A program made the translations under genes and the position numbers. The notes under the pieces are model-generated. The model had not been told where the DNA came from. It ran no database searches and was given only the letters and a program-made list of their open reading frames with translations. A stretch of 64,000 nt of DNA from Agrypnia vestita (lineage: Eukaryota > Arthropoda > Insecta > Trichoptera > Phryganeidae), in the NCBI GenBank assembly GCA_016648135.1, contig JADDOH010002129.1, forward strand, positions 310,001 to 374,000. Direction: 5' to 3'. Position 1 is the stretch's first letter. Every line of letters starts with the position of its first letter. Shown piece by piece: positions 20,690-31,489 of the stretch.

Positions 20690-21110
20690 CTCACTCATCC
20701 AGAATGAAAAAATTATTTATTATGTTTACACGTTGTCACGAGATATTGGCTATGGGAGATAAGTCAAACACTTGAAATTAATTTTAATTTTAATTATCAC
20801 CAAATTTACTGGACCCGAATTTAATTGGAGCACTATTCTTAAATTCGCCAAATTTCTCATTAATAATCATTAAGAACTCTTTGTAGAATGCTTATACTCG
20901 TCTTTATAGAATATTCGCACGACTTTTGAACAATTTATTCACAATTGAAAGATCGGTAGGCACTCTCTTAATTTATTGTAGGTGGTTGCCCTGAATCATC
21001 GCATCACTTTTTATTTCTGGTTTTACTTTCTATGGCTTCGTCTCGCTTGTCAAAATCACCTATTGATGCTGCGCGCCTTGTGCGTAATTTATAGTCGCTG
21101 GAAACTTCTA
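20690..21110 (-). repeat. LTR-like relic, copy A
   Basis: On the minus strand, a TATA-like GACTATAAATTACGC (about 21087-21101) is followed by TTGACAAGCGAGACGAAGCC. The block at 23570-23960 has the same order of features with TTTTGACAAGCGAGACGACA. Solo LTRs of one family would explain it, but I could not fix the termini. Confidence 0.35.
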
Positions 21111-21484
21111 ACGTATTATGGTGCACATGGATTTTTTTAAAGTTTAAGTAAAACATGTGTTAGCTCGCTACTGGATATGGCGCAAATTTGTGGTCTGCAT
21201 CTATCAATATATTCTGAATTTCCCACCCAAATAGCACAATTCGTGCACGCCTTCAACTATAACAATTTTGTTTTGTTTCAACACTTGTTTACACGGTGAG
21301 CTATAAAAGCCTATCATTGTCTCCAAAAACCACACACAATGTCCGTGTATTAGAGAGATTGTCTAGAGACTAAAAATCAGTGCACACGGCTCATTAGAAA
21401 TGTTGATGTTTTAACACGTGAAAGCTTTCGTCAGCATCAGAAATGAAAATGAAAAATTCTCTATATAATTAATAATAACGAACT

Positions 21485-21730
21485 TTGTTTTCACCACTTT
21501 TGTATTGAAAATTCAACATTTTTCAGAGCCCATGGCCCCTTCGTCAGGATACAATTGTATACTAATAAATAAAAAATCAAAAATCGAAGTAAAGACTATA
21601 AAAATTATATATGGGAAATTCTCTGAATTATGTTGATATTTTCAATACAAAAATGGTGAAAACAAAGTTCATTTTAATTATAATTGTAATGTCACCACAA
21701 AATTCTTTTGCTCTTTTTGAAAAAAAAAAT
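21485..21730. repeat. Small inverted-repeat element with hammerhead-like loop (copy 2)
   Basis: The left arm reads AACTTTGTTTTCACCACTTT and the right arm AATGGTGAAAACAAAGTT (21650-21670), forming an inverted repeat. The left arm holds, on the minus strand, CCTGACGAAGGGGCCATGGGCTCTGAAAAATG (21548-21517). The right arm ends in ATGTCACCACAAAATTCTTT, as in the other copies. Confidence 0.5.
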
Positions 21731-21848
21731 TCTCTACTTGAAACCTTTAAATTTATCTCATAATAAATATTTTCAAATACCTACTACAAAATATAACAAT
21801 ATGTGTATGGTCACACTTTGTAGTAGGTAACTGAAAATTACCACACGC

Positions 21849-21925
21849 ATACGTCTATACACATATGTGTATTAGTTATACCTGTCTCACAGGTATAAAT
21901 AATACACATATGCGTGTAGACGTAT
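21849..21925. other. Long hairpin: 37-bp arms with 3-base loop
   Basis: The left arm starts ATACGTCTATACACATATG and ends ACCTGT at 21885. The loop is CTC, and the right arm 21889-21925 runs ACAGGTATAA to GACGTAT. About 34 of 37 positions pair. It could be a snap-back palindrome, a MITE core or a small-RNA precursor. Confidence 0.8.
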
Positions 21926-22379
21926 TTGTTTGTTAAGGGGTGGCGGGATGGATTATTGTTCTGGAGACCAGCATTAGTTGTATTTTCCGTCAAGTATATG
22001 AACAACATTGCTATGAATATTCCATTACCATTCCACAACAAAATATTATTCATGAAGAACTATTTAAATTATTTTCAGTTCTCCCTGTATTTCTCAACTC
22101 TATCTCGAAACTTCTTATTAACTATGAAAAAAATCTGACATTTAATTTTGCGAGCAGCATCAATGAAATCTTTGCATTTAAATTTATGAATACCCAGAAC
22201 TGTGTATTCATCTATTTTTAATACCTGAATTTATAAAATGAGTAAATTTTCACGTCGTAACGTTCGCGAATTTCTATGCTCGAAAATAATTTACTAAACT
22301 CAATGTATTATACATTAAATAATATTAATAAACATAGTTGAATTGAACATTTTCTGTTTTTTTATCAGAATCTACTGGT

Positions 22380-22520
22380 GCGAGTTTTCTGAGATATTCC
22401 GCCGTATTTACAAAATATTAGGCCTGACGATGGACCTTGCAATGAAATCCGAAACGGCATCGGCCAGACAGGTCATAGAAACACGACAGAATATTAAAAA
22501 AAAAACTAAACCAGAAGATT
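22380..22520 (+). repeat. Penelope-end-like relic, family of the 55-kb palindrome
   Basis: GGCCTGACGATGGACCTTGC followed by AAATCCGAAACGGCATCGGCC resembles CTGATGATGGACCCTGCAAT at 55343. The flanks GATATTCCGCCGT and CGACAGAATATT also match the 55-kb copies. The core of CTGACGA, a GGA/TCC stem and GAAAC is hammerhead-like. Confidence 0.45.
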
Positions 22521-22910
22521 GTTCATTTAAACAATGAATGAATGAGAAGAATCGCGTGGTGCATGTTAGGGTGCGCGAAATTTGCGAGAAATGTCGAAAA
22601 GAACAAAGTGGTAAAGTAGGATGATTGTATTTGTGTAACAACATTTGCATGCATATGCATAAAGAATTCTTGGAATCAGTCATGATCGCTCGCTCTCTTG
22701 GCCATACTCTTCCAGACACTCGTTATCTGTCTCTCCCAGCCACAGATCTGACGACTGCCACCAGAGATTAACTGTTGCTTCTTTTTTTTTTTACGACGAC
22801 GTAGAAATTTAAAAATAGAAAAAAAATATGTATAAACTAGTCCGCCTCAGTACAGGAACCCCTAGTGAGGAGGACTAAGAACACAAATATCAACAATAAC
22901 ATTGTACATA

Positions 22911-23383
22911 TACAGGGTTATTTGTAAAATATTAATAACCTCGCAGGACTATACTCCTGCCTTGATTATGACTCGAAAATGTTCAAGCTATCATGACCTA
23001 ATATCAATAGTTATGGAGATATGTGACATCAAAGTTTGCATTTTTTTCAATACTTCTGACTTGAAAACCCTGAAAAAATTCCAATTGGAATGTTTTCCAA
23101 TTGGAATTCGAAGGTTTTTATTTTTTTATTTGACTTATATTAAAGGGCATGAATTTTTCATACTCGATATAAGTTACTGTAATGATAGTTCAACGTTTTA
23201 CAAAAAGTAAGTTGGAAATATTGAAAAAAAAATGTAAACTTTGATGTCACATTTCTCCTTAACTATTCATGTCATAGTCATAATAGTCATAACATAGTCA
23301 TAATAGCTTGAACATTTTCGACTCATAATCGAGGCAGGAGTATAGTCCTGCGAGGTTATTAATGTTTTCCAAATAACCCTGTA
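22911..23383. mobile_element. MITE with long terminal inverted repeats, copy 1
   Basis: It begins TACAGGGTTATTTG and ends CAAATAACCCTGTA, with TA at both ends, typical of Tc1/mariner-type target duplication. The inverted arms extend well over 100 bp, with ATTAATAACCTCGC, TATACTCCTGCC, TCGAAAATGTTCAAGC, and TGACATCAAAGTTTGCA mirrored near 23245. It carries no transposase. The right arm contains a local GTCATAATA amplification at 23276-23307. A second copy is at 49871-50409. Confidence 0.85.
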
Positions 23384-23569
23384 TTCTATTATATTAAATA
23401 CCTATGTTAAATTGTATCGGAATATAACCTAATAGAAAAATAAAAATAAAAAAATAAAAAGATGAAAATTCCAAAGATAGATCATGAAAAGTCGGGTAAA
23501 AATATATACAAAAGGAATTAAAATGCTTCTAAAAAAGTATGTAATATTATCATAAGATCGTGGCTGTGG

Positions 23570-23960
23570 GGAGAGGGGTTGTGGACGAGATACTTATAAT
23601 TAATTCGAGTTTACTTTAATCACACAATTGTAGTCGGAGCACCGCTTCTTATTCAAACCAATTACGTTATTCGCACTTATTACCACTGAATAACTTTTCT
23701 ATGATATATTGATACCCGTTGCTTTAATTGCTCAGGTTCGCACTATAAAACTCCGCACGTAAGTATCCACTCGCGCCGTAATATCTATCGCTCATCTCTG
23801 GTCAGTTCGCACGCCTTTCTGTGGTGTCGTCTCGCTTGTCAAAATAACTCCGGGTTCAGTACGATGCCCGATTTATAGAGACCCGATGCCTTGGTACATT
23901 CCGATGTAGATAGTTGATTCCAAATTCATGTAAAATGTTCGAAAGACTTCGATTATGTGT
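23570..23960 (-). repeat. LTR-like relic, copy B
   Basis: On the minus strand, TCTCTATAAATCGGGCATCG (TATA box) is followed by TACTGAACCC and TTTTGACAAGCGAGACGACA. It is related to 20690-21110 and, more loosely, to 48050-48420, which shares AAGACTTCGATTA. It is a probable solo LTR fragment without defined ends. Confidence 0.35.
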
Positions 23961-24965
23961 ATTTTCTGTTGATTTAGACTTTTGTAGCAATATTTAAGGG
24001 ATAGAAAATTACTTTTTTAAGTAGTTAAAACAATTTGTTATTATTTTAAACTGAATGATAGACCATTTACATGCCTTCCTAAATCGACGTTTTATTTGTA
24101 ATGTAAAGTAATGTAAAGTAAAGCTCGTGTACACTGACGACTATATTAGTTAGTCGACAGTAAGTTCTTTACACAATTCTTGAAACTGGACGTCCTTGAT
24201 TTAAGAAAGTCATTTAGTCTAGAAGCGTATTCCTACTCTAAATACTACGTCGCTAATGAATATTTTAACAACATATTATTACTATATTATCTCACCAATA
24301 TAAAGACTTCATAAACTTGGGAATTGAATTCAATAATATCAATATTTTCTTTAGTTCAGTGCTTAAATATAGGTATAAGTGCAATATTTCTGATGCCAAA
24401 TTGAAGAAATAGTTTAATGCAGTTAATAATTTTTATTATGCTCGAATATTAAATTTAAATTGCTAGGTACAAATTGTATTTGACGAAATTCTAAATTCAA
24501 TTCAATTCATTTGTACAACAGGCTACAATGCCCAATCAAAGCAAAACTAAGCACAAAAACAGACTTGGAACCGAACCCGGAACCCAAGGATTACAAGGAA
24601 CACCAAAATTATTCAATTTAGGCAAATTCGTAAAAGATAAAAGGGTACGAAATATTAAAAGGACGCAAAATAACGATAAAAATGACATCAGTTCTCCTAT
24701 TAAAAATATGTATTAATTTAAAATATGATTTTTAATCAAAATTTGCACTACACACAATATAAGAGCTATTTATTACTACAATAGTTTCTAGAGGATCATT
24801 AGGTATAATTAAATAACTAATTTAAATACAACATACTTCAATGTATTCAGGTAGTGCAAGGGTTGTGGTAGGGAGGGTTTTTTCGTTATTAACGGAAACT
24901 AGTCTAGGATGGGAGAAGTGTTTTCAAATTTTATATTATTCATAAGTGTATTTTCAGTGTATTTT
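23961..24965. other. No supported gene
   Basis: This is AT-rich sequence. The 62-codon frame at 24528-24716 is Lys/Asn-rich with no domain. It follows a short AATTCAATTCAATTC run (24489-24507) like the LINE tail at 59.2 kb, so it may be LINE debris. Confidence 0.35.
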
Positions 24966-25290
24966 TACTCCCTTTCTTTTAACTCGTAGCGTCTGCTTCC
25001 TTGCTTGCTTGTCGGTCGGAAAAACTTTGGATCGATTTTGACACTTTCCCGTGGTCCAATCGAGCTGAAACTTTGCAAACAGACTCGTGGCGATGATAAA
25101 AATGAACTAAAAAAATTTCGTTTAAAAAAAATAATTATATTAAATTATGGATTTTCGACATTTTTTATTAATCCTTTTGGTAGCTTCGCATGACTAGAGC
25201 CCAACGCGTAGGTTAAGCGCCAAACCTGTTTCCACTAGTAATTAGAAAGGGAGTATAATAAAAACTAGATATTTATGGGTTAGTTTTTTT
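24966..25290 (+). repeat. Dispersed repeat with inverted CTCCCTTTCTT ends, copy 1
   Basis: It opens TACTCCCTTTCTTTTAACTC and has AGAAAGGGAGTA at 25244-25255. Inside are ACTTTGGATCGATTTTGAC, CCAATCGAGCTGAAACTTTG and AGACTCGTGGCGATGAT, all shared with 45740-46255. Both copies also share the flank ATAATAAAAACT..TTATGGGTTA to the right, so the true boundary may lie beyond the inverted motif. Confidence 0.6.
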
Positions 25291-25455
25291 ATCATTATCA
25301 TCTCAACAAGATGAAAATAAAATTCCGAGCTGAAATCATATAAATTCTTTTAAAAATGTCATTCCGTCGACATATTTAATTTAATTTTAAGTCTTCTACA
25401 TATTTATATTTATCTTAAAAAGTCACAGAATATTAATAAATTTTCTTTATTTTAG

Positions 25456-25792
25456 GGTGAGGCAACGAACCGGGACACATTCCTGAAGACAAAAGTGATT
25501 TAAATTACCAAATAAGATGGCGCCCCCTGACGTCACGCGCAGAGCCTCCCTGAAAAACAGACGAGCGTCCCGGCGGGGATCCATCATGCTGAGGAACCCC
25601 AACACGCCGCGGGAGATCCCCTGGGACATCGTGGACAGGTGCCTCACGCCCATCCTGTTCTGCCACGCCCTGGCCGTGATCGTCTCCACCTTCCTGAACG
25701 CCCTCAGGATCTCCCAGGTGTCTGCCTTCACTCTGTTCCTGTGGTTCTCCATATCCACCGTGGGAGCGGTCTGGTTCTATCACAACCTCAAG
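25456..25792 (+). CDS. First coding exon of an unrecognised membrane protein
   Basis: A polypyrimidine tract and acceptor (TTTATTTTAG ending at 25455) lead into a 61-bp 5' UTR. An ATG at 25517 in a good context (AAGATGG) follows, then exactly 92 codons to AAG|GTAAGA (donor GT at 25793, phase 0). The exon is GC-rich with codon bias unlike the AT-rich surroundings, a strong sign of real coding. The N-terminus is basic with two protein-kinase-A-like sites (RRAS and RRGS, residues about 8-22). Two hydrophobic segments follow (about 42-60 and 67-87), then HNLK at the splice. I do not recognise the family. Later exons should lie to the right, but I found none in this window. Confidence 0.8.
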
Positions 25793-26004
25793 GTAAGACT
25801 CAACACGTTTGTTAACAAAGGAAACCAATAGATGATTACACTAAAAGTAACATTTCAACCAACTAACTACATAACCGGTTTCAGACTTATGCGACAAAAT
25901 AAAACTTATCTCAAATATGTATTATTATTGCCTTCTTCAATTAAAGATAAGCGAATTTGTGGTAAAACAATTCTTCTGCAATATAAATAGGCCAATTATT
26001 TGCA

Positions 26005-26365
26005 AACAACTTGTTGTCTTTTAAATTTTTTTTCACATTAGTTCTAAACTATTTGCTCAAATTCCATATATTTATTTTTATTTGTTAATGTTTTTATTTC
26101 TAATTTCAATTTTTGCTATACGTTGTATTCTGATGAAGTTGACCATTAGTCCCCAAATAAGTTGATAATTCAATTAATATACAGTTTATGCAAAGTTTTT
26201 TCTTCTTATTAATATAGACTTATTTTTCATAAAATTTTAAATTTAATTTGCAACCTCGTAGAATTTTCCTAAAAATAATGCTCACAGTATAAAAAAGGAT
26301 TCGTTAAAGTTATTTATGTGCGTACATTCTTGTGCTCAAAATTCATATTTTAGAAATATTTTATA
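26005..26365 (+). repeat. Dispersed repeat, Penelope-end-like (copy 2)
   Basis: This is a diverged partner of 14400-14750. It includes CTGATGAAGTTGACCATTAG followed by GTTGATAATTCAA (about 26130-26178), then TGCAAAGTTTTTTCTTCTT. The GAAAC element has decayed. It lies in the presumed first intron after the 25.5-kb exon. Confidence 0.45.
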
Positions 26366-27700
26366 CATATGTATATTCTATCCGCCACATAAATATATTT
26401 AAAACGGTACATTGACCAAGAAGACATAAAATAGTAGGTTTCTACATATATAATAAAAATAATACAAAATAATAAGTTGAAACAAGTGAATCATACAAAA
26501 TTATTACATACGATATATTTATTCAATTTAAATACAACTACGATATGAGACGCAACAGCGGTAATATGATAATTATGATATTAATATTGGTAATATGATA
26601 TTAATATTATGGATGGTACTTCAGCGATCTTTGATAAAAAGCTTATCATGGAATATTTCATTTTGTAATTCACATATACAATATAAACGATATTTTTATT
26701 TAGTAAAAAGACCTTCATATTTTCATTTTTGTCTTCCTAATTTCAACATCAAATTTATCCATGAAAGCGAAAGGATCAATAGTGATTGTTAAAATTTAGT
26801 TTTTCAGTTGAACAAAAGCGCCCCGATAAAACGTTTTTTTTTGTTTGAGGTTTTTTAAAGTAACACAAAACAAAAATTTCCTAAAATAAAATATACTTTC
26901 CTCATTCTACTTAGGCGAAAATTGAGTTTTTCCGGTTGCTGACTGGATGTTAACTTATGAACCCAAACGGTAGAGATTCGACATCTACTTTGGCAGTTAA
27001 AAAATCTTATTTAGCACAAAATAAAAAAAGAATATATTATGTTCTTAGGTCAGTCACAAAAAAATACTTTCAGATCTCTCTTTAAATTTGTTAGTGCTAA
27101 ATCCACAAAATCAAACGAAATAAAGTATCTGAGGCACTAAGAAGGCTGAAATACGAGCCCACGCACTTAACAATATTAGCTTCTCGCAAAAAAAATGTTT
27201 ACGGGGCATTGTAGGTCTTCCATGGAAAGAAACATTTTTGAAAACCATTGTTTAACTTTGATTAAAAAAATGTCATAACTAACAATGAAAACACGTGCTT
27301 CGACTGAACTTTCTCTGCAAAAATAAAAGTTTTATGACTTCCATAAAAATACTTAATATATTACAAAACCCGGCAAAGGAAAACTCATACAAAATTCATA
27401 CAAAAGAAATGTTACAGAAAATGTTAATGAATGGAACATTCTGTTGTGATTGATATTATATAACTTTTTTTAATATAACAACTTTGTTTTCTCAATGTAA
27501 TGATATAATGATGACGGTCATTATGAGACAATGTGTCGGCTCGAATACAAAATATTGGTTCAACCTTCATTAAGTCAACAAATACTAGAAGAATTAATGT
27601 ACTATTTATTTATTTCTTATTTATTTATTTTATTTTTAAAAAATCCTTGTTTACAAATAAAGGTACTTAATACTAATTTAACAATAAAACATAAGATAAA
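26366..27700. other. Presumed intron, nothing recognised
   Basis: This is AT-rich sequence with only short Lys/Asn/Phe-rich chance frames. No second exon with matching donor phase is apparent. Confidence 0.4.
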
Positions 27701-28208
27701 TTACACTTTTTTTTTTTGTTTTCTTTAATTTGTGGACTATGCCACTCTACTAGGCTACGCCTGTCCCAGAGTGGCGTTTTAGAACACAATTATAATGTTT
27801 TTTCGAATTCGTCAGTAGTATTTATTTTCATAAGGTAGTAATTATGTATTTTATTTATGGTTTTTGTGTTTAATTTGTAGAACTCCATATTTATTTTTAG
27901 CGAAATTTAAAATAAATTAAATTTTAATAAATATTATTATTAAGTTCTACGGGTTAAGTATTTTTATGTGTTACAGCTGTTTCGGCTTGTAAGGCCATTA
28001 TCAAACAGTGGATATACCACGTACAAACGACTTATTTATACAATTTTAAGTTACCCCTTCCCATTTAGAGTAATTAGATATTTGTGGTGAAGCCCTGCAG
28101 TAATGTACGTTTTTTCCCGGGCACTTATCATTAAAGGTGCCTCGGTTAACGTTATGCTTAATTATCAAAATTCCCCGTTTTCTGTAAGTGTTATTTATAA
28201 ATATTATT

Positions 28209-28596
28209 TTAATTTATGTCCTTGATTATTGGTTTTTTAAAAATATTTAGAAGTGGAGAGAAGATCATTTTTTGTTGATTATTTAAAAGTTTAATATTTG
28301 GATCCTTTTTATATTTATTTATTTCTAGTTGCTCAAGTAAATTCATCCTAAAACCTTTTGTTTCTATATGTAAAGGTTTTGGTTCGTTATCACCTTGCGG
28401 GACGTGGTTTTCATTTAATAAATGGGCCGCAAATTTTGACTCTAAATTTTTATTTTTATAGCAGCGCATGTGTTCCGCGAATCTAGTTAAAAAAGACCTT
28501 CCCGTTTGTCCTATATATGTGGCATTGCAATCTTTATGATTACATGTTAATTTGTATATGCCACTGTTTTCTAATTTAGGTGTTTTGCTTTTAGAG
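28209..28596 (-). pseudogene. Penelope GIY-YIG endonuclease fragment, left arm
   Basis: The minus-strand frame runs from the junction at 28596. It holds SKTPKLENSGIYKL (GIY), then TYIGQTGRSFLTRF (YIG), then the FAAHLLNENH helix region, to a stop at 28209. The two half-motifs and the conserved Arg after YIG are present. The zinc-binding-type CNH..CN lies between GIY and YIG, as in Penelope elements. There is no reverse transcriptase part. Confidence 0.8.
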
Positions 28597-28982
28597 CTAA
28601 TGAAATTAAAAAGTGTGATTTAAAAATAGCCTTTAGAACCAATAACAATATAGGAACAAGCCTCAAAAACTCTAAAAGCAAAACACCTAAATTAGAAAAC
28701 AGTGGCATATACAAATTAACATGTAATCATAAAGATTGCAATGCCACATATATAGGACAAACGGGAAGGTCTTTTTTAACTAGATTCGCGGAACACATGC
28801 GCTGCTATAAAAATAAAAATTTAGAGTCAAAATTTGCGGCCCATTTATTAAATGAAAACCACGTCCCGCAAGGTGATAACGAACCAAAACCTTTACATAT
28901 AGAAACAAAAGGTTTTAGGATGAATTTACTTGAGCAACTAGAAATAAATAAATATAAAAAGGATCCAAATATTAAACTTTAA
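28597..28982 (+). pseudogene. Penelope GIY-YIG endonuclease fragment, right arm
   Basis: The plus-strand frame begins NEIKKCDLKIAFRTNN and contains the linker, then GIY (about 28705) and YIG (about 28750). It ends at 28982 through a single-base deletion in a T run relative to the left arm. It carries about 24 codons upstream that the left arm lacks, so the two copies are not a simple duplication of one segment. Confidence 0.8.
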
Positions 28983-30495
28983 ATAATCAACAAAAAATGA
29001 TCTTCTCTCCACTTCTAAATATTTTTAAAAAACCAATAATCAAGGACATAAATTAAAATAATATTTATAAATAACACTTGCAGAAAACGGGGAATTTTGA
29101 TAATTAAGCATAACGTTAACCGAGGCACCTTTAATGATAAGTGCCCTGAAAAAACGTACATTACTGCAGGGCTTCACCACAAATATCTAATTACTCTAAA
29201 TGGGAAGGGGTAACTTAAAATTGTATAAATAAGTCGTTTGTACGTGGTATATCCACTGTTTGATAATGGCCTTACAAGCCGAAACAGCTGTAACACATAA
29301 AAATACTTAACCCGTAGAACTTAATAATAATATTTATTAAAATTTAATTTATTTTAAATTTCGCTAAAAATAGTAATTATGTATCTACAAAGTATCAAGT
29401 GGAATGTTAGTGAAAGTTGAGTGAGTCATAAGTCCAAGTGTAAATGTGTGTAGAATAATTGTTTAATGTAGAAAGGGTTAAAGTTTTGTTTAAGATTATT
29501 TTTTATTTTCCTTAATTATTTTATTTATTTATATAGGTATATATTTTTATTTAAAGACATTATTATGCAATTACAGTAAGTAAATTTTCAGTTGCTCTTC
29601 TACCTTTGGAGGTAAGCCAGTTGTTTGCTAAAGCTTTTATTTTATTAATTGAGTATATTCTGATTTCCGGGAAGTCTGTTTTAAATATGTTAAATATTTT
29701 AGGCCCTATGTATGAGTAATTTTTCTGTCCATGTGTTGTCTTAGTTTTTGGTATTTCGTCAAGGTTACGTAATTCTTGTCTAGTATTATGTGAATGCGAG
29801 TTACTGGTTGCTATTAGGTGGTTTGTGTTTTTGATCTAAAAGATGAGGGTAGACTTAACGAACAACTGTCTAACGTCCAGTACATTAAATTCTCTGAATA
29901 GTCTGTCTGATTGGTATGTAAATGGTTTCTTATTAATGACTCGGAGCAAGGTTTTTTGGGCCGTTATAGCTGGTTTTAATGTGGTTTTGTAAGTACCTCC
30001 CCAACTTGGAATCGCATAGTTTAAAAATGACTGGGCAAGAGCATAATAGATAGTTTTGAGTTGCTGTTTATTAAAAATATTATGTATGGATTTAAATAGA
30101 TAAATGAGTTTTAAAAGTTTTCCCGATAATAGTTCAATGTGAAGTTTCCAGTTTAGGTGCCTGTCTATTATGATTCCCAAGTATTTCACACTATCTGCAT
30201 TTTCCAAGGGGGTGCAACCACAGTTTTGGTGTTGGCAATCATGCATAGTCAATTTTAAATCGCTAGATGGCTGCCCTCTTTTATGTATGCTGAATGTCAA
30301 ATGCTTAGTTTTTTGAGATTGACTGTTAGCAAATTATTTTCCAGCCAGTGTTTTACTATGTTGCAACCCAGTTCAGCTGCTTTGAAAACAAGATCCCATG
30401 TTGAAGCGTGAAACAGGAGTATTGTATCGTCTGCAAAAGTAACTACTTTCCCCCCCGTTGTTAGCTTGCATAAATTGTTTATGTATAGAAGGATA

Positions 30496-31489
30496 ATATG
30501 ACATAATAATTAGTATAATCTACGACTAGCTTGTCTCGTCGAATGGATAGGGTACTGCCTTTATCAGCAATGTGCCGGTGTTCGAAAGTCACTAACAGCG
30601 ACCGAGTTATTCTTTTTATAATAATACAAACCTTAAAACTTGACCCTGAATCTCATGAAGAAGACCGAAGCCCTGGTAATGTGGATATACAGGTAAATAC
30701 TCGAGGCCTCCTAGGCCAACCGAGTGAATAATTAAAAACATCCGTTCATGAATAAAATTATTAATCATGCTCACAAGAAGTAGAAAAAATTTGAAATACC
30801 TCATCAATCTCGAAAGACAGAAGCACACCAAAATGCATATTGTGCAGAAGAAAATCTATACATGCACATGTTGGGGTAGAAAACGAAATTCCTGGTTGAA
30901 AAATTTAAGGGACTCTTAGGCATTTTCATTTTTTCTCACTACAGCATGAGAAGAACACAGAGGGAAATGAGCATTTTGCACATGTCCTTAATATCCCGAA
31001 ACCCACGAAATAGAATAAATCCACAAACCTCTGTGAGTTGAGTTACAAAAGACTGAATAGTCTAGCGAAGTTTGTTTTTACTTGATTAAGGTGACTATAA
31101 GAAAGAAGTGAATGAATTATTCTACGAAAGTGGGCAGTACGTCTTCTGTGTATCTACTCGAGGTAAGCTGGAAATGGATATTGATTTCGAGTAGCATTAT
31201 CATTTGCACTGTTTAGGTGGACTTTATTCGGGAGATGTAGGTAACATCTGTTCTTATAATAATACAATATGGCTTTGATCTTCACCTTACTCTCATTATG
31301 AACAGTCGTGATTGTGGAACTGTGACTACCGACTGATCAATGATCTGTCGCCACCTATTTTGATCCGTGAAATTTTTGTGCATTCTTCGCGTGGGCTCTG
31401 CGTCTATGATTTAAACAGGTGGGTCATTTAGCTTTTTCCATATTCCTTGTATCACTAATTTTTTATGGTATTCTCGTGCCTGCTATCAT
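30496..31489. other. No supported gene
   Basis: I see no domain, tandem repeat or clear element boundary here. Confidence 0.4.

Larger units (their letters stand above)
27851..29370. mobile_element. Head-to-head Penelope-like element palindrome with target duplication
   Basis: Two nearly identical arms of about 704 bp (27892-28596 and 28670-29372) face each other around a 73-bp spacer that belongs to the right copy. Each encodes the C-terminal part of a Penelope-like polyprotein. The linker FRTNNNIGTSLKNSK is in the right copy only. Both then have the GIY-YIG endonuclease start NSGIYKLTCNH, the following ATYIGQTGRSF..FAEH, and the continuation with NENHVPQG. The right copy has a one-base deletion that ends the frame after PNIKL, and the left runs on to FKKPIIKDIN. 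The 14-bp TAGTAATTATGTAT flanks the whole at 27837 and 29371. Each arm ends with a decayed hammerhead-like motif. Confidence 0.85.
27708..30495 (-). pseudogene. CR1/Jockey-like LINE, 5' truncated, split by a Penelope insertion
   Basis: On the minus strand it begins near 30495 with TFADDTILLF (motif C) and LENNLLTVNLKK, then a run with KYLGIIIDRHLNW and a thumb region. An in-frame TAG comes at 29836. The C-terminus then continues as NSHSHNTRQELRNL..YSYIGPKIFN..FPEIRIYSINKIK..LL to about 29580. The 3' UTR runs left, is interrupted at 27851-29370 by a Penelope-like palindrome, and resumes to an A-rich tail at 27708-27728. It is a dead copy. Confidence 0.8.

Noticed and set aside
25447..25828. 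Minus-strand frames of 103 and 107 codons over the 25.5-kb exon
   Set aside because: They are shadows of the plus-strand coding exon, which has the splice signals and start context.
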